A stretch of DNA of 64,000 nt from Rotaria macrura (taxonomy: Eukaryota; Rotifera; Eurotatoria; Philodinida; Philodinidae): NCBI GenBank assembly GCA_900239685.1, contig OENT01000673.1, positions 1-64,000 on the forward strand. The letters run 5' to 3'. Shown here piece by piece: positions 1 to 10,751 of the stretch. Numbering within the stretch: the first letter of the stretch is position 1; the number at the start of each line of letters is the position of its first letter. The notes under the pieces are model-generated. The model searched no databases. It saw only the letters and a list, made by a program, of their open reading frames with translations, and was not told the DNA's origin. The position numbers were made by a program, and so were the translations under genes.

Positions 1-87
1 ACACCGGAACCGGCAGGAAGAAGCCGGAAAATATCCCGTTTCCTGCGGGTTCCGGCCGGATCCGGGCTCCGGAACGAACGACCTGGG
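1..87. mobile_element. 3' end of a CCCAGG-family foldback element (type G, GC-rich)
   Basis: Only the right end is in the window. The sequence is dense in the palindromic words CCGGAACCGG and CCGGATCCGG, far more GC-rich than its surroundings, and it stops at CCTGGG (82-87) followed by TA. The same terminus ends the other foldback elements in this window (2039-2337, 7399-8509, 22652-22980). The last bases GGGTAG can act as a splice acceptor, and open coding sequence of the EXORDIUM-like gene begins at 91, so the element may form all or part of an intron. The left end lies outside the window. Confidence 0.55.
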
Positions 88-90
88 TAG

Positions 91-3000
91 CCTCACAATC
101 AAGTTTCAACGGTAAACTTGAACATGCGTCCGCTAAAATCCATCGGCCCTCGAACAAAAAGGCAGATAATGGTGTACAAACGGGATCCACTCTTACCATA
201 GAGTACAAATTTGGTGCCAAGGTCCTGACTGGACCCACTCAAGTTTATATTTTAGTGAGTTCCTTCATTTCATTGGATCGTTGTATTTTCAGCCTCTTCA
301 TTTTCTGTACAGTATTATGGTAATTGGACCGCTACTCAAAAAAGTATCATTGAAACATTCATATCAGGAATCAGTAACACATTATATTTCAACATCGAAA
401 AGACGTATTACTATCAATTTAACTCATCAAGCACTAAGGAATATATAGCTGGCCCAATAACTTTCGGAGGTTCATACGACGAGGGTTACACTGTTGGAAC
501 TGCACTGTGTGGTAAAATTATTCCACATTTACTCACCTTACGTATTGAGGGTGGACAACTACCAAACGATACTAGTGGAATCTACTTGTTGCTTAGTTCT
601 GCTGATGTGGATGAAGGCTATAGTAGTATTAGTGGCGAAAAGTTCTGTTATAATTATTGTGGATATCATTCGAATTTCCCATCTGGTTCAAATACATACA
701 TCTACGGATTTGTAGGAAATGCACAAGCACAATGCTTAAGTTGCATTTCCAGCTACAATCAACGAGTTTCACTCAATGGTGATATCGGTGTAGATGGTAT
801 GTTAAGTGTTATCACACATGAAATAATGGAAGCCATGTCTGATCCCATGGCAAATGCATGGTACGATTCTGCTGGTCAAGAAAATGCGGATAAATGGTAA
901 GTACAGACGTATAGCACTTCTTATCTGATGTCAACTAGATCTTTTGGGAAAAGACCGATAAGAATTTTTGAATTTTATAACAATAGAACTTTGAAGTCAT
1001 CTTCACTTCCCACATAAGCTACGACACAAAAACACCTTATTAATTACAAACTGTAACTAACTTTCTTGATAACTATACGTATGCACAAAAACCTTACGCA
1101 AATGACTTCTCACTACAATACACAAATGAGCATTGTAGATATACTTCTACAGTATAAAATAAAATAATACGAACAAAACTTTTCGTTGCGAGTACCAGCA
1201 ACAGCAGTCACATAATGTTTCGTATTCCAGTCTCTAAGAGATTATGTTAGCAGGGTTTTTGCGTCAGATTTACTTCAGTAAAGTTTAGTAAAGAACTTTT
1301 CTTTGGATGATTCTCTACATGTGGTTTTACTCAAAAAACAGTCACACATGGTCGTAGTCCTGTTAAGAAAAGGAGCGTCACATTTCAAATGTTCAAGAAT
1401 CAGGAGCGAAAGTTTCCTCCATTCTTGGGAATTTGTACTGATTTCATCATAATTAATCATTAGTCACTCTTCGATAGATTTTGTGATACACAGTGATGAC
1501 ATATCGAGTAGTTAAACAACTGAAATACTCTAATGAATTATGATGAAAATCAGTTCGACTTCATGGAGCTGATATTGCTATGAACGAGAGTACACTGTAC
1601 CGAAAAATGGAAAACGATAAGCTTCACATAAAAACGATTGTTTTCCAGTTTCGTGGCAATTTTCGTAGATATCTTTGGAGTCTTGGTCTTTTTCATAGGG
1701 TCCATCAGTATTTGAAAAAATTGGTACAAATCACCAGTGACGTTTTAGTGACAGAATGAAACCCTAAAACACTATATGAAAATTTGATTAAGTCTTTATT
1801 AGGTTACTCAATCGTTTTTGTTGCATTATTGTGTCAATCATTTCATCATGTATGGGTTAAAGTTGGAGTGAATACTCAGTTTACTGGACCCATAATCTCA
1901 AATTCACACGTATTGTTTGCGTAGCAGGCTCTCCGACTATTCGATCATCAGTGTGTACTCCCGACTTGATATGTGAATGAGCACTGCTCTACTATATCCA
2001 TATTGTCTGAAAGGCGGTAAGGTCGACCGAAACGGCTACCCAGGTTGAAAAATCTGACACAAAATCTTATGAAATACATACAAGATCTTGGAGTATGGGC
2101 GAAATTTGACAAGAAACTGACAAAAAATCGAAGTCTCTGAGATCTTATATCAAGTCCACAATCAGATTCTTGAAAGATCTTATTAATGTGTAAGATCTTT
2201 CAAGAATCAGATTGTCGGACTTGGTATAAGATCTCAGAGACTACGATTTTCGTACGATTTTTTGTCGGATCTTACACGATCATATAAGATCAGATGCTGA
2301 ATCTTATCAGATCTTAACATCTGGTGTTTGCCCTGGGTAGTGACCGATTTAAAACGAAGATTTTAATTTTTCATGATAGTGAGTTTCTGTATATATATGT
2401 ATTAAGTCACCCAGAACTCATTTCGTATGAGATTTTCAAGCTCCATGTCAGAAATACTAGAAGACACTGTTGAGCTCGTATGACTTTTCCCCCATGATAT
2501 GAGCATTACTTCTTACATGGGCAAAGCATAAAGTTTGATGATTTCGACTGTTTTCTACTGATTTCAAGGAGTGTGTCTTCTGCAGCTATAGTAAAATATG
2601 CTGGACAAACAGTAGGCGAAGCAAGAGTTTACAATCCACTTTTAAGTAGGGGTGTCAATTTATATTTACTTTTCATTTAATTTACGAGTAAATTAAATTA
2701 ACAATAATTTATATTTATTTTAAATATAAATATTTTTGATCCGTAATTTATATTTAAAATAAATATAAATTGTCATAAGTTATAATTTATTATAAATATA
2801 AATTACGGTAAGTTATATTTATTTTTGAAAATAAATTATTTCCTTGCATAATTTATATTTAAAATAAATATAAATGATTGGTAATTTAATTTACGGGTAA
2901 ATTAAATGAAAAGTAAATATAAATTGACACCATTAGTCTAGAGATGCCATTTTCCTGATAATTTAAAAAAATTATAAATTTTCAATAATTTATATTTATT

Positions 3001-3853
3001 TTAAATATAAATTATGCAAGGAAATAATTTATTTTCAAAAATAAATATAACTTACCGTAATTTATATTTATAATAAATTATAACTTATGACAATTTATAT
3101 TTATTTTAAATATAAATTACGGATCAAAAATATTTATATTTAAAATAAATATAAATTATTGAAAATTTATATTTATTTTAAATTAACAGGAAAATGACAC
3201 CCCTACTTTTAAGGCAGTCGTATACAAAATAATCCCAGGACTATTGAATAAAAAGAAAACAAAATTTATCGTGACACACCATCCAAAAGAATTGGAGATT
3301 CGTATTCGTATGTGATTTCATCCCCTTTTCTTCCGATCTATTTCAGATATGCACATCTACTTATTGTTTCTGATATATTATTGAGTTTTACACTTTAGAA
3401 TCTGTTCAGAGTGATGGCTGTCAACTACATAAGTTCTGTATATACATCCTTTAAGACCCGTTTACTTCTTTATATAAACGAACACGTTAACCTACACTTG
3501 CAAAGCGAAGGAAGATTGTGTGAGAATATTCAATTAGACTACTGCTTTTACTGTATGATAATTTGAGAGACGGATATGTTCTTTCTGGGCCAGTTTGATC
3601 TTTCTGAGATGAAAAGTATGTTTTCTTCTTAATATTTGAAACGAGCTGCAATATTCCCCGTCTACATTGTATCTAAAATATAGATATAATTATTTGCAAT
3701 TTAATTAAGTTTTTTCATATTAGTGCCTGGGATTTCGGAAATGTGACGACAACTTTAAACGGTGCTTCCTACAATATTGCTTTTGGAGGCAATAATTATC
3801 TTATTCAAGAGAACTTCGATGCCAATACGCAGGCTTGTGCAATGACTGCCTGA
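91..3853 (+). CDS. EXORDIUM-like / phosphate-induced protein 1 family protein (5' partial)
   Basis: Three exons can be joined: 91-254, 313-896 and 3724-3853 (TGA at 3851-3853). Both introns have GT-AG ends; the first is 58 bp and the second about 2.8 kb. The protein reads ...FGAKVLTGPTQVYIL / YYGNWTATQKSI..., then the block GDIGVDGMLSVITHEIMEAM with DP.ANAWYDSAGQENADK, and finally CAW.FG with a C-terminal FGGNNYLIQENF. These are the diagnostic blocks of the EXO/PHI-1 family, known mainly from plants (cell wall/apoplast, brassinosteroid-linked growth) with relatives in bacteria and fungi. The HEIMEA/AWYD form resembles the bacterial/fungal branch, where a zinc-protease-like HExxE motif is present; this is an inference. 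The true start and any signal peptide lie upstream of the window. The second intron is enlarged by inserted foldback elements. It is a likely horizontally acquired gene, now carrying spliceosomal introns. Confidence 0.75.
2039..2337. mobile_element. CCCAGG-family foldback element, type B (AGATCT words)
   Basis: Bounded by TA-CCCAGG and CCTGGG-TA (TA at 2037-2038 and 2338-2339), which reads as terminal inverted repeats with a 2-bp TA target duplication. The interior is a long hairpin: GTCTCTGAGATCTTAT... on the left is mirrored by ATAAGATCTCAGAGAC on the right, around a loop near 2183-2190. The words AAGATCTT and AGATCTTA recur throughout. No coding capacity. A second copy lies at 8145-8367. 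It sits in the large intron of the EXORDIUM-like gene. The TA duplication is typical of Tc1/mariner-type movement, but the transposase family is unknown. Confidence 0.75.
2647..3205. mobile_element. Tandem pair of AT-rich hAT-like MITEs forming a long foldback
   Basis: Ends are TAGGGGTGTC and GACACCCCTA, flanked by the 8-bp direct repeat CTTTTAAG (2639-2646 and 3206-3213). The 8-bp duplication and the TAGGGGTGTC terminus fit hAT-type non-autonomous elements. Internally there are two units: 2647-2935 (ending in a degenerate GACACCATTA) and 2939-3205 (starting with a degenerate TAGAGATGCC). Their bodies are reverse complements of each other over about 180 bp, made of ATTTATATTT and AAATATAAAT words, so the whole region folds into one large hairpin. 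No ORF. Located in the second intron of the EXORDIUM-like gene. Confidence 0.75.
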
Positions 3854-4717
3854 ATAAATTTCTCATATTCATTCTGACTGCAAAAAACATATTTTACTCC
3901 TTTTTATTATATTGCTTACTAAAACTCTAACCTGCCAAACAGTGCTAACCCTAAATTAACCGACATTCCTTTTGTCCTTTGCATATCTGCGCATTTTTTA
4001 TGTAATCTGCTGCTAATCAATTATTATGTATGAAATAAATTCTCTCGTTCATAAGATTTACTCTAAATTGTCAAAACCTCCGTTTCTCTCGGTAGAAGAC
4101 TCCTAGATGAATAAATCTGATAGAACCTGTATGATATTTAAAAACCCAATAGAATTCAATTGGAATCTAGATTACTGAATCACTAACTGATCTAGACGGC
4201 AGACTTCAATGAAAACTCTACGATATACCACTGCTAGAACGGGCGGAAATATTCATTGTGAGTTGCAGATAACATTTGCTGTACTATCTCATTAGTTTCT
4301 TCCAATCTCCGAGAAATCTTGCTGACAATAAAGAACAGATCAATTGTCGGAAGTCTACTGAATTTTCGCTGAACATTTTCATGACTTACGATAGTGGATT
4401 TTCAGCATTTTTCTCGATGACTTCTAACTAACTGACACAGGATGCATTACTGAATTATTGATTCGGTCAAGTAGATATTCCATTTATCTTGCAAAATTTT
4501 GGTTTATTTTTAAGAAACCTCGAGTATATATATTAGGGAAGAGAAGGCGATGGTTTGTGAGTTACTTCCCATCTGTTTAATAAAACACTTTCGAAAAGAT
4601 GCTGTAAGTTTTTTTCCAAATTGAAGAAAACAACACACATCAAATTACATAGAACAAAGACGAAAAGAGAGGGTGTTGTTGTGGGCTTACTCATCACTAG
4701 GCAAGAGCTGCATGCCA
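3854..4717. other. 3' flank of the EXORDIUM-like gene; no gene recognised
   Basis: AATAAA overlaps the stop region at 3854 and another AATAAA lies near 4035; either could serve polyadenylation. The rest is AT-rich with no ORF that looks coding. Confidence 0.5.
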
Positions 4718-4984
4718 CACTCTTTAAAAAATACGTTTTTTACGGAATTTTCAAAAAAGTTCTTCTCACGGGCATACCGGAAGAACCTTTTTGGGTCCAG
4801 TACAGAATTTTGATAGGGTTGATATTAAAGCTACATAACCTTTTCAAGATTTAAAGAACCAGAAGGGTTTTGCAGTGTACAAGCTAAACCTTTTAAAGTT
4901 CTGTACTAAACCCCAAAAGGTTCTTCCTGTGTGCCCACGGGAAGAACCTTTTTAAGTTCCGTAAAAAACCTCTTTTTTAGAGTG
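4718..4984. mobile_element. Small foldback element with CACTCT...AGAGTG termini
   Basis: The left end CACTCTTTAAAAAATACG and the right end (reverse complement CACTCTAAAAAAGAGG) are followed by shared inverted blocks: TTTTTTACGGAA, then AAGAACCTTTT-type and GTTCTTC.CG.GGGCA motifs. The inverted arms run over most of the element and the centre is near 4850. I could not define a convincing target duplication, so the superfamily is open. Short ORFs across it are by-products of the repeat. Confidence 0.6.
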
Positions 4985-7078
4985 CAGTTACTAACAGATA
5001 TACTCACACCCACAGTACATTCGGAAAAAGACTATTCTACAACTGCTTTTTCATTTTCACTTTATCTTATATTGGCGGCTTAATCCGCATAGAAGTGCTG
5101 TGAATGAGCTGGTGTGTTTGTATACCTTATCCACTAAGTTAGTAGTATACGCCTATATATTTATACATCATCGTAAACGTTAAAATAATATTGTGTGATC
5201 TGAAAACGAAATCATGATGCTAATGGAATGTTCGTAGAATTTTTGCACTTAAAATCTTAAAATGTTGCAGTATTGAAGTGTTGAAACTTTCATGTAACGT
5301 TGAAGCGTTTCGATGAAATTGTCAAGATGTCTTCATTTCATCAATGTCTGTATAATATTATATCAGAAGTATATTTCAAGTTAGTAAATACACACGAACA
5401 AGTATATATATCATGGAATTATAGATGTATTGATACAAAAATGATTTTTTTCTAAACAAATCTCAAAGCCGAAATTATATCGAAGTTATTATAATTTTGG
5501 TTTTGGTGCTTGCCTACGTTAGCTTTAGTTAGCTGATGAGGACGCTAGGTTTTTAACGACGATTGCAGTGGACGCAAGCATAAAGCATCATTGATTCTGA
5601 AACATTTTAAGCAACTGAACAGCAGAAAAGAAAGTTTTGCGTATATGAAGCTATTGGGTCCCGTGGCGACAAGCGCTTCCACTTAATAAGATTTTTTGCT
5701 TTTAAGAGACATTATATTCTTATTTTGAATTTCTTCTGAATCCCTTACACCTTGACAAAATTTTAGATCGATATTCGATTTATTACTATACATCTTGATA
5801 TCGGTCGAAGTTTAATGTAAGCACATGTTTCTCGAGAAGCCGCTATTCTTTTTAAAATTTCTTTAAGTGGTTCTCTATTGATGCTAAGAATTAATGTGTC
5901 ATTCTCTAAAATAGAAGTAGTATGCTGCTGAAAGTAAATTATTTTGATTAATGAAAATCAGTCTATGCAACATATTCATGGATTTTAATCATATTTATAA
6001 TATAAACGTTGCACAGTTAAAATATAATGAAAATTGATTAAAGATCAGAGAGATATATAAACGGTTATAATCAAATAGTTATCGGTTATCATTGTGTTTT
6101 TAATTTCGATTTTGTTCTATATGCATCTGTCACTAACTATCTTCGCTTAGCTACGATGTTTAAAGTTTGGTTCATTTTTCATTTAGTTTCCACGATTATC
6201 ATTCGATAATTCACATCCCACAGTTAACTCTTCAATAGTGTTAAAATGACATCTCTGTTTGCATTGATTTATCGATTTTCTTTTTTCATTTGATCAATTT
6301 TTCGGTGAAAGCCGGCTATTTGTTAATACTACTTACATTCTGTGTTCAACTTTAACCATTATTAATAAGTTGACTACTTTTGAATACAATCTAATCGATC
6401 CGATGAAATTAAAATATTATTTTTTTGTTCTCTAGAAGTATCCGTCTAATCTAGTTAGATTGATAATGACTGGCATTTATCATTTGTATTAAGCAAACAA
6501 TGTAATCATAGTATTTCCTTCGTTTTTAATGTATGCAAATTTCACTGTTGAAAAAAATATTTGTTACTTTATGTATATTTTCAAAATCTTTTAAAAAATT
6601 TCTCTGCTACAGAAAGATTAAAAAGCTAGAAATGAATTTTTCGTATTCAGCAATAGAATTTTGGACACGTGATTTATTAATCAATACATTTAAGAATTTG
6701 CAGGTCTCCTTTATTTCTCAAGAAAGAAATCAAACAAATATAATAATTTTTTTTGTTTATAAACAATCCAAATAATGTAACACACACCTACTACAAAAAG
6801 CAGTCAATGATATATACTAGAAAAAAACAAGGCTATAGTATTGAAGTTTTATTTCTGTTAAAGGCGGATTGAAGAAAGCTATTTTTATGTGTCTGATATT
6901 CATCAGATCCATTGCAGAAAACATAGAACAACCTGATTGGCCTATTATTTAGTATCGAAGATGGATATAATTCTATATAATGTACAAGTAGAAATATAGC
7001 TAATTTGACCATACTTGTAAATTGAGTATAACATGTAAGATTATAGATGTATATATGTTCACTAGAATAATATACATA
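4985..7078. other. Gene-free AT-rich stretch
   Basis: No ORF here looks coding. Around 5501-5578 there is a possible RNA-like fold (TGCTTGC pairs with GCAAGCA, CGTTA with TAACG, TAGC with GCTA), but no known RNA family fits it. Several A-rich and T-rich runs occur. I see no repeat boundaries. Confidence 0.4.
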
Positions 7079-7396
7079 CTAAAAATACCATAAAACAAAG
7101 ACTGACATTGAAGCGTAAAATCCTTCAATTATCCAAAGATTTAATCTCATTCGAGTAATAAGAGCTAAATTTAATGTGTAGGTCGAAACTACTGCAGCAA
7201 TAATATAAATAAATGCCAATTTAACTTCGGTAATGAAAATTTGAATAAATTTATAAACAAGAACATCATTGTTTTCTTCGTAAGCTAGATCTTCATCGAA
7301 AAATAACGACGCCATAACATCCACAGCTTCATTATAAATGGATAAAAAAATAACACTGTAGATGAAATCGGTATCAACATCACGAATAAGTATATA
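7079..7396 (-). pseudogene. Membrane-protein fragment abutting a transposable element
   Basis: On the minus strand one frame stays open for about 105 codons from the edge of the type A element down to a stop at 7079-7081. It contains three hydrophobic stretches, including KLAFIYIIAAVVSTYTLNLA and a C-terminal IIEGFYASMSVFVLWYF, and an acidic loop FFDEDLAYEENND. There is no start codon before the frame meets the element boundary at 7397. It may be the last exon(s) of a gene interrupted by the 7399-8509 insertion; a possible extracellular-type exon is at 8556-8720 (-). The family is not recognised. Confidence 0.3.
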
Positions 7397-7471
7397 TACC
7401 CAGGAGAATCATTCCGACCATTGGATCCGATCGGATCCGACAGGCATCCGATCATGTTTCTATAGGAGTTT

Positions 7472-8004
7472 CCAAGGGGGAAACATCTTTTTCGTCGTTT
7501 TTGTAGTAATGAAATTTTGGCGTAGATTCTGATTTTGTCCAAATTTTGTTGTACTCCTAACTACTCCTTTGTGTTGTTCGTCGATTCGTGGCAGATAAAA
7601 CATTTTCACATCTGTTACTGAACTTTGTGGAATTATTTCCCGGGAGCCTCATTTTCACTGTTTTTTGTACAATTTTGAGAATTTCGCTTGGTTGCAATGG
7701 AGTTTTGTAAATTTTTTTCGTACTCCTAGCTACTCCTTGATGCTCTTCATGAATTCGAGAACAACTCAATATCCTCACAGTCACTTTGGAATTTTGCGAA
7801 GCTTTTTCAGTTCCAAAAGCTCATTTTGGCTGGGATTTCAGTTAATAAAATTTCATATCTAACCAATTAGTTTCTCTGCGTTTTTCTTGTACTCCTAGGG
7901 ACTCCTTCAGGCCTTCTATTTGTTGATATTCTCCATTAGATTTTCCAAGCTTGCATTTATCTAGAAAACTATAAAGTCCAAAAACCATGATGTTTCCCCC
8001 TTGG
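7472..8004. mobile_element. Element C: 533-bp element with CCAAGGGGGAAACATC inverted ends
   Basis: The terminal inverted repeats are CCAAGGGGGAAACATC and GATGTTTCCCCCTTGG. It is flanked by the exact 6-bp direct repeat GAGTTT (7466-7471 and 8005-8010), which occurs once in the homologous empty site of the 22.65 kb copy. Inside, a motif of the form TACTCCTAgctACTCCTT appears three times (near 7552, 7721 and 7890), suggesting an interior of about 170-bp direct repeats. No transposase is encoded. The superfamily is uncertain. Confidence 0.75.
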
Positions 8005-8144
8005 GAGTTTCTCTTATCCGACGAAATCCTATCGGATTCCTGGTTGCGATCCGAGATTCGGATCCCTAGTGTTGGATTTTATCGAATCCTACTATCGGAA
8101 TCCGATTGGATTTCATCGTGTGATCAGACAGGCCTCTACTGTTG

Positions 8145-8367
8145 CCCAGATCGAAAACTCTGACACAAGCTCTTATGAACAACATACAAGATCTTGGAAT
8201 ATGGGTGAAATCTGACAAGAATCTGACAAAAAATCGTCGTCTCTGAGATCTGATGCAAGATCTCAGAGACGACGATTTTCATACGATGTTTCGTCTGATC
8301 TTACAAGATCATACAAGATCAGATGCAGAATCTTATCAGATCTTAACATCTGGTTGCTTGCCCTGGG
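8145..8367. mobile_element. CCCAGG-family foldback element, type B, nested copy
   Basis: Starts CCCAGATCG and ends CCTGGG, with TG on both sides as a 2-bp duplication. It is closely similar to the 2039-2337 copy (ACAAGATCTTGGA.TATGGG, TCTCTGAGATCT, ATCTTATCAGATCTTAACAT) but with a shorter hairpin. It splits the type A element at a point where the 22.65 kb copy is continuous (CTACTATTGGGATTAAATG), proving insertion of one family into another. Confidence 0.75.
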
Positions 8368-8511
8368 TGGGTTTAAATGCTAATTCGTACTCAAATAAGA
8401 AAATAGGTTTCTTCCGTCGGATCCGTTACTGTTTCCACAACTCGGATTCCCATAAGATTTCATCGGATCGTAGGATCCGATTGGGTCCGATCGGATTCAT
8501 TCACCTGGGTA

Positions 8512-10751
8512 GCATGACGCATTGCAAGTAGTTATCTAGGATCACAATCAGTTGTAAAATGAATTTTTTTTAATTCATCAAATGAATTGATTGTAACTGG
8601 CAAGGAATATGAATGCCTTGTTCTAATGGAAGCGAAAACCCAGTGAATATGTTAGAAGCAGCATTGCATTTAATGTTTTCAATAGTTGCAGTTGAATCTT
8701 CTGGACAAGCAAACATTTGGTATCTAATTGATTCGTTACTCTACTCTGACCATTCTCACACGTTGGTCTTCGTCGCTTGTGTAGACAAGCCTGGTTTGAG
8801 TCATTTTATTTTATATTAATCATAATTCTCTATTTTTGGTTTTGGTGAAAGAGATATAAATTTCGTCCAAACTACTTTGGTTTAGTTTTCGATCCTTGAG
8901 AGAAATCTGTAGTTTTAGTTAAGAACGCTCACAAAACATCATAGTGAACTTGACTATTTTAAGTTAAGAAGAGGGTGGAAATAATTAAGAGAGCAATCAT
9001 GTCATAGGTAAAGAAGCTATTACTTATGTTTGATCAACTTAGGCCCAAAGAACAAAATCAAAAGATGTACACTGTGTATGTGCATTAGCTAGAGGGGTGC
9101 CCTATTCTACATGTTGTCGGCTGTAAACTTTTGCTGTTTCCTTATGAAATTTTCCACTTTTCTTATTCCGAAAAGACACTCAAGTAAATTATTAAGTGTT
9201 TAACAAATGTATTCTTTTCCTTGTTTTTTTCTTATGAATGATATGATGTTTTATATATGACAGTTGCGTACTTGCAACATCTGATTCATTCGTGAAGTTA
9301 GAATTCGGGATCCCAATGACTCACCTTTTACCTCCCCCCCTTGTTTCTCATACATTATTTCAGTCCAGCCATTGATTTTTTAATTAGTAAAATATGCAGT
9401 AAGATACAACTAATTTGCGGTCTGTTGTGACTCTATTTTCAAAGTTCATCTTTTTCATTCTTTATTTTAAAGCAACAGATTATCTTTAAGTATTTTACTT
9501 TCGAAAATTTGCTGTGTGCTTTATATTTCTGTTAGAAACCTTGGCTACCTATAAGTAAATAATAAATACATGAAAAGTACGGCGCATTCTTTTATTTTTC
9601 TTTCATTGATGAAATTGGTGTTCTTCTACATGATGTAATCGATTTTTTTTCTATTCTCTACGATTCTTTAAAACATACTAAAAAAGCAGAGAAGCATTTG
9701 ACTTACTATGATCGTGAATCTCAAAACAATAACTAAAAAGAAAAGATAAAATATATATGGAACAAACGCGTATATTAGCGCCGAAAACACGACAGATGCG
9801 CTCTATCAATTATATTCCTTTTTTTCTAAATATCGATGGCGTTCGAAAACCATTGCGACATTGATTGTTTGTGCGAATACGTAATTTAATGTATGAAATC
9901 TCGATATTTCTCGCAGGAACTATACACTAGCGACCTCTATCTGATACACATTGAAAATTTTCTAAACATTATTATAACTATCATATATGATGGAAAGAAT
10001 TTGATACGAAACACGATTATTTGAGCTAGTGAATTTAACTTTACCTATCGTGTACTGTTCTGTTTTCAATAAGTGACTCATCCTATTTTTCATGATCAGC
10101 AGTTTCTCCAGTTGTCACTGCTATTTTTGTAAAGTATTTTATTATTATTGTTGCAACTTTTTATGATTGTTGATTTCTTTATTTTTGCGTTGGTCGCAGC
10201 ATTTCTCTGAGCATCGCATTTCCAATGCTTGTTACTCATCGCCTAAGATATTTATAGTTCAGATAAAGCAAAATTACAATTTTTTTTCTACTGTCTCATG
10301 AAGGCGTTACTTGTTTTTTTCCATTAGTCATCATACTCACAATTAATAAACAACGTTGCTCTTTCAACCATGAAAAATCGTGTGAAAAAGAACCTTCAAT
10401 AGAAAAAAAATAGTTCGATAGGATGTTAACAATTATCTTGCCGTGGTTTCGTCTTTCTTCATCGTAAAGAATACAATAAATTATCACAACTCTTCACTTT
10501 AATATCTCATCTTCTTTCACGTTATCATACGTATCAGATACGATATCATCAAATGAGTGTTCTTTAAACATTTGAAAACTGTTGTATTATATTTATTCTG
10601 TGCAATCTAGAAACTATTGAGATAATTTATGTTTATTCGTAGATTGTAATTTATTTTTATAGAAAACATGGCATTCATTAGTTTGATTTGTGTTCATTGT
10701 AGATAAATACTTGTACTTCTTTCCTATTTTGATTATTATCTGTCGCACATA
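8512..10751. other. Mostly gene-free stretch; possible exon fragment at 8556-8720 (-)
   Basis: On the minus strand 8556-8720 reads YQMFACPEDSTATIENIKC, then NAASNIFTGFSLPLEQGIHI and PCQLQ, with natural codon use and several cysteines. This could be an exon of the membrane-protein fragment on the other side of the nested elements, but no splice partner could be established. The rest is AT-rich without recognisable genes or repeats. A C-run near 9333 is the only low-complexity tract of note. Confidence 0.3.

Larger units (their letters stand above)
7399..8509. mobile_element. CCCAGG-family element, type A, carrying two nested insertions
   Basis: Outer ends are TA-CCCAGG (TA at 7397-7398) and CCTGGG-TA (8504-8509, then TA). 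When the two inserts (7472-8004 and 8145-8367) are removed, the remainder aligns in reverse orientation with the complete copy at 22652-22980: GGATCCGATCGG words, ATCCTATCGGATTCCTGG, GTTGGATTTTATCGAATCC and so on. The reading order and both junctions are preserved, so this copy is older than its inserts. No coding capacity. Confidence 0.75.

Noticed and set aside
4533-4854. Short ORFs on both strands
   Set aside because: Partly within the CACTCT foldback element; no codon bias or homology, so shadows of the inverted repeat and AT-rich sequence.
5501-5580. Hammerhead ribozyme or C/D snoRNA suggested by CTGATGAG and nested short stems
   Set aside because: The GAAA element and proper stem II of a hammerhead are absent, and the base before the C-box-like TGATGA is C, not a purine, with no matching D box at a sensible distance.
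8253-8531. 92-codon plus-strand ORF
   Set aside because: Lies inside the nested type B and type A elements and is built from their repeated words.
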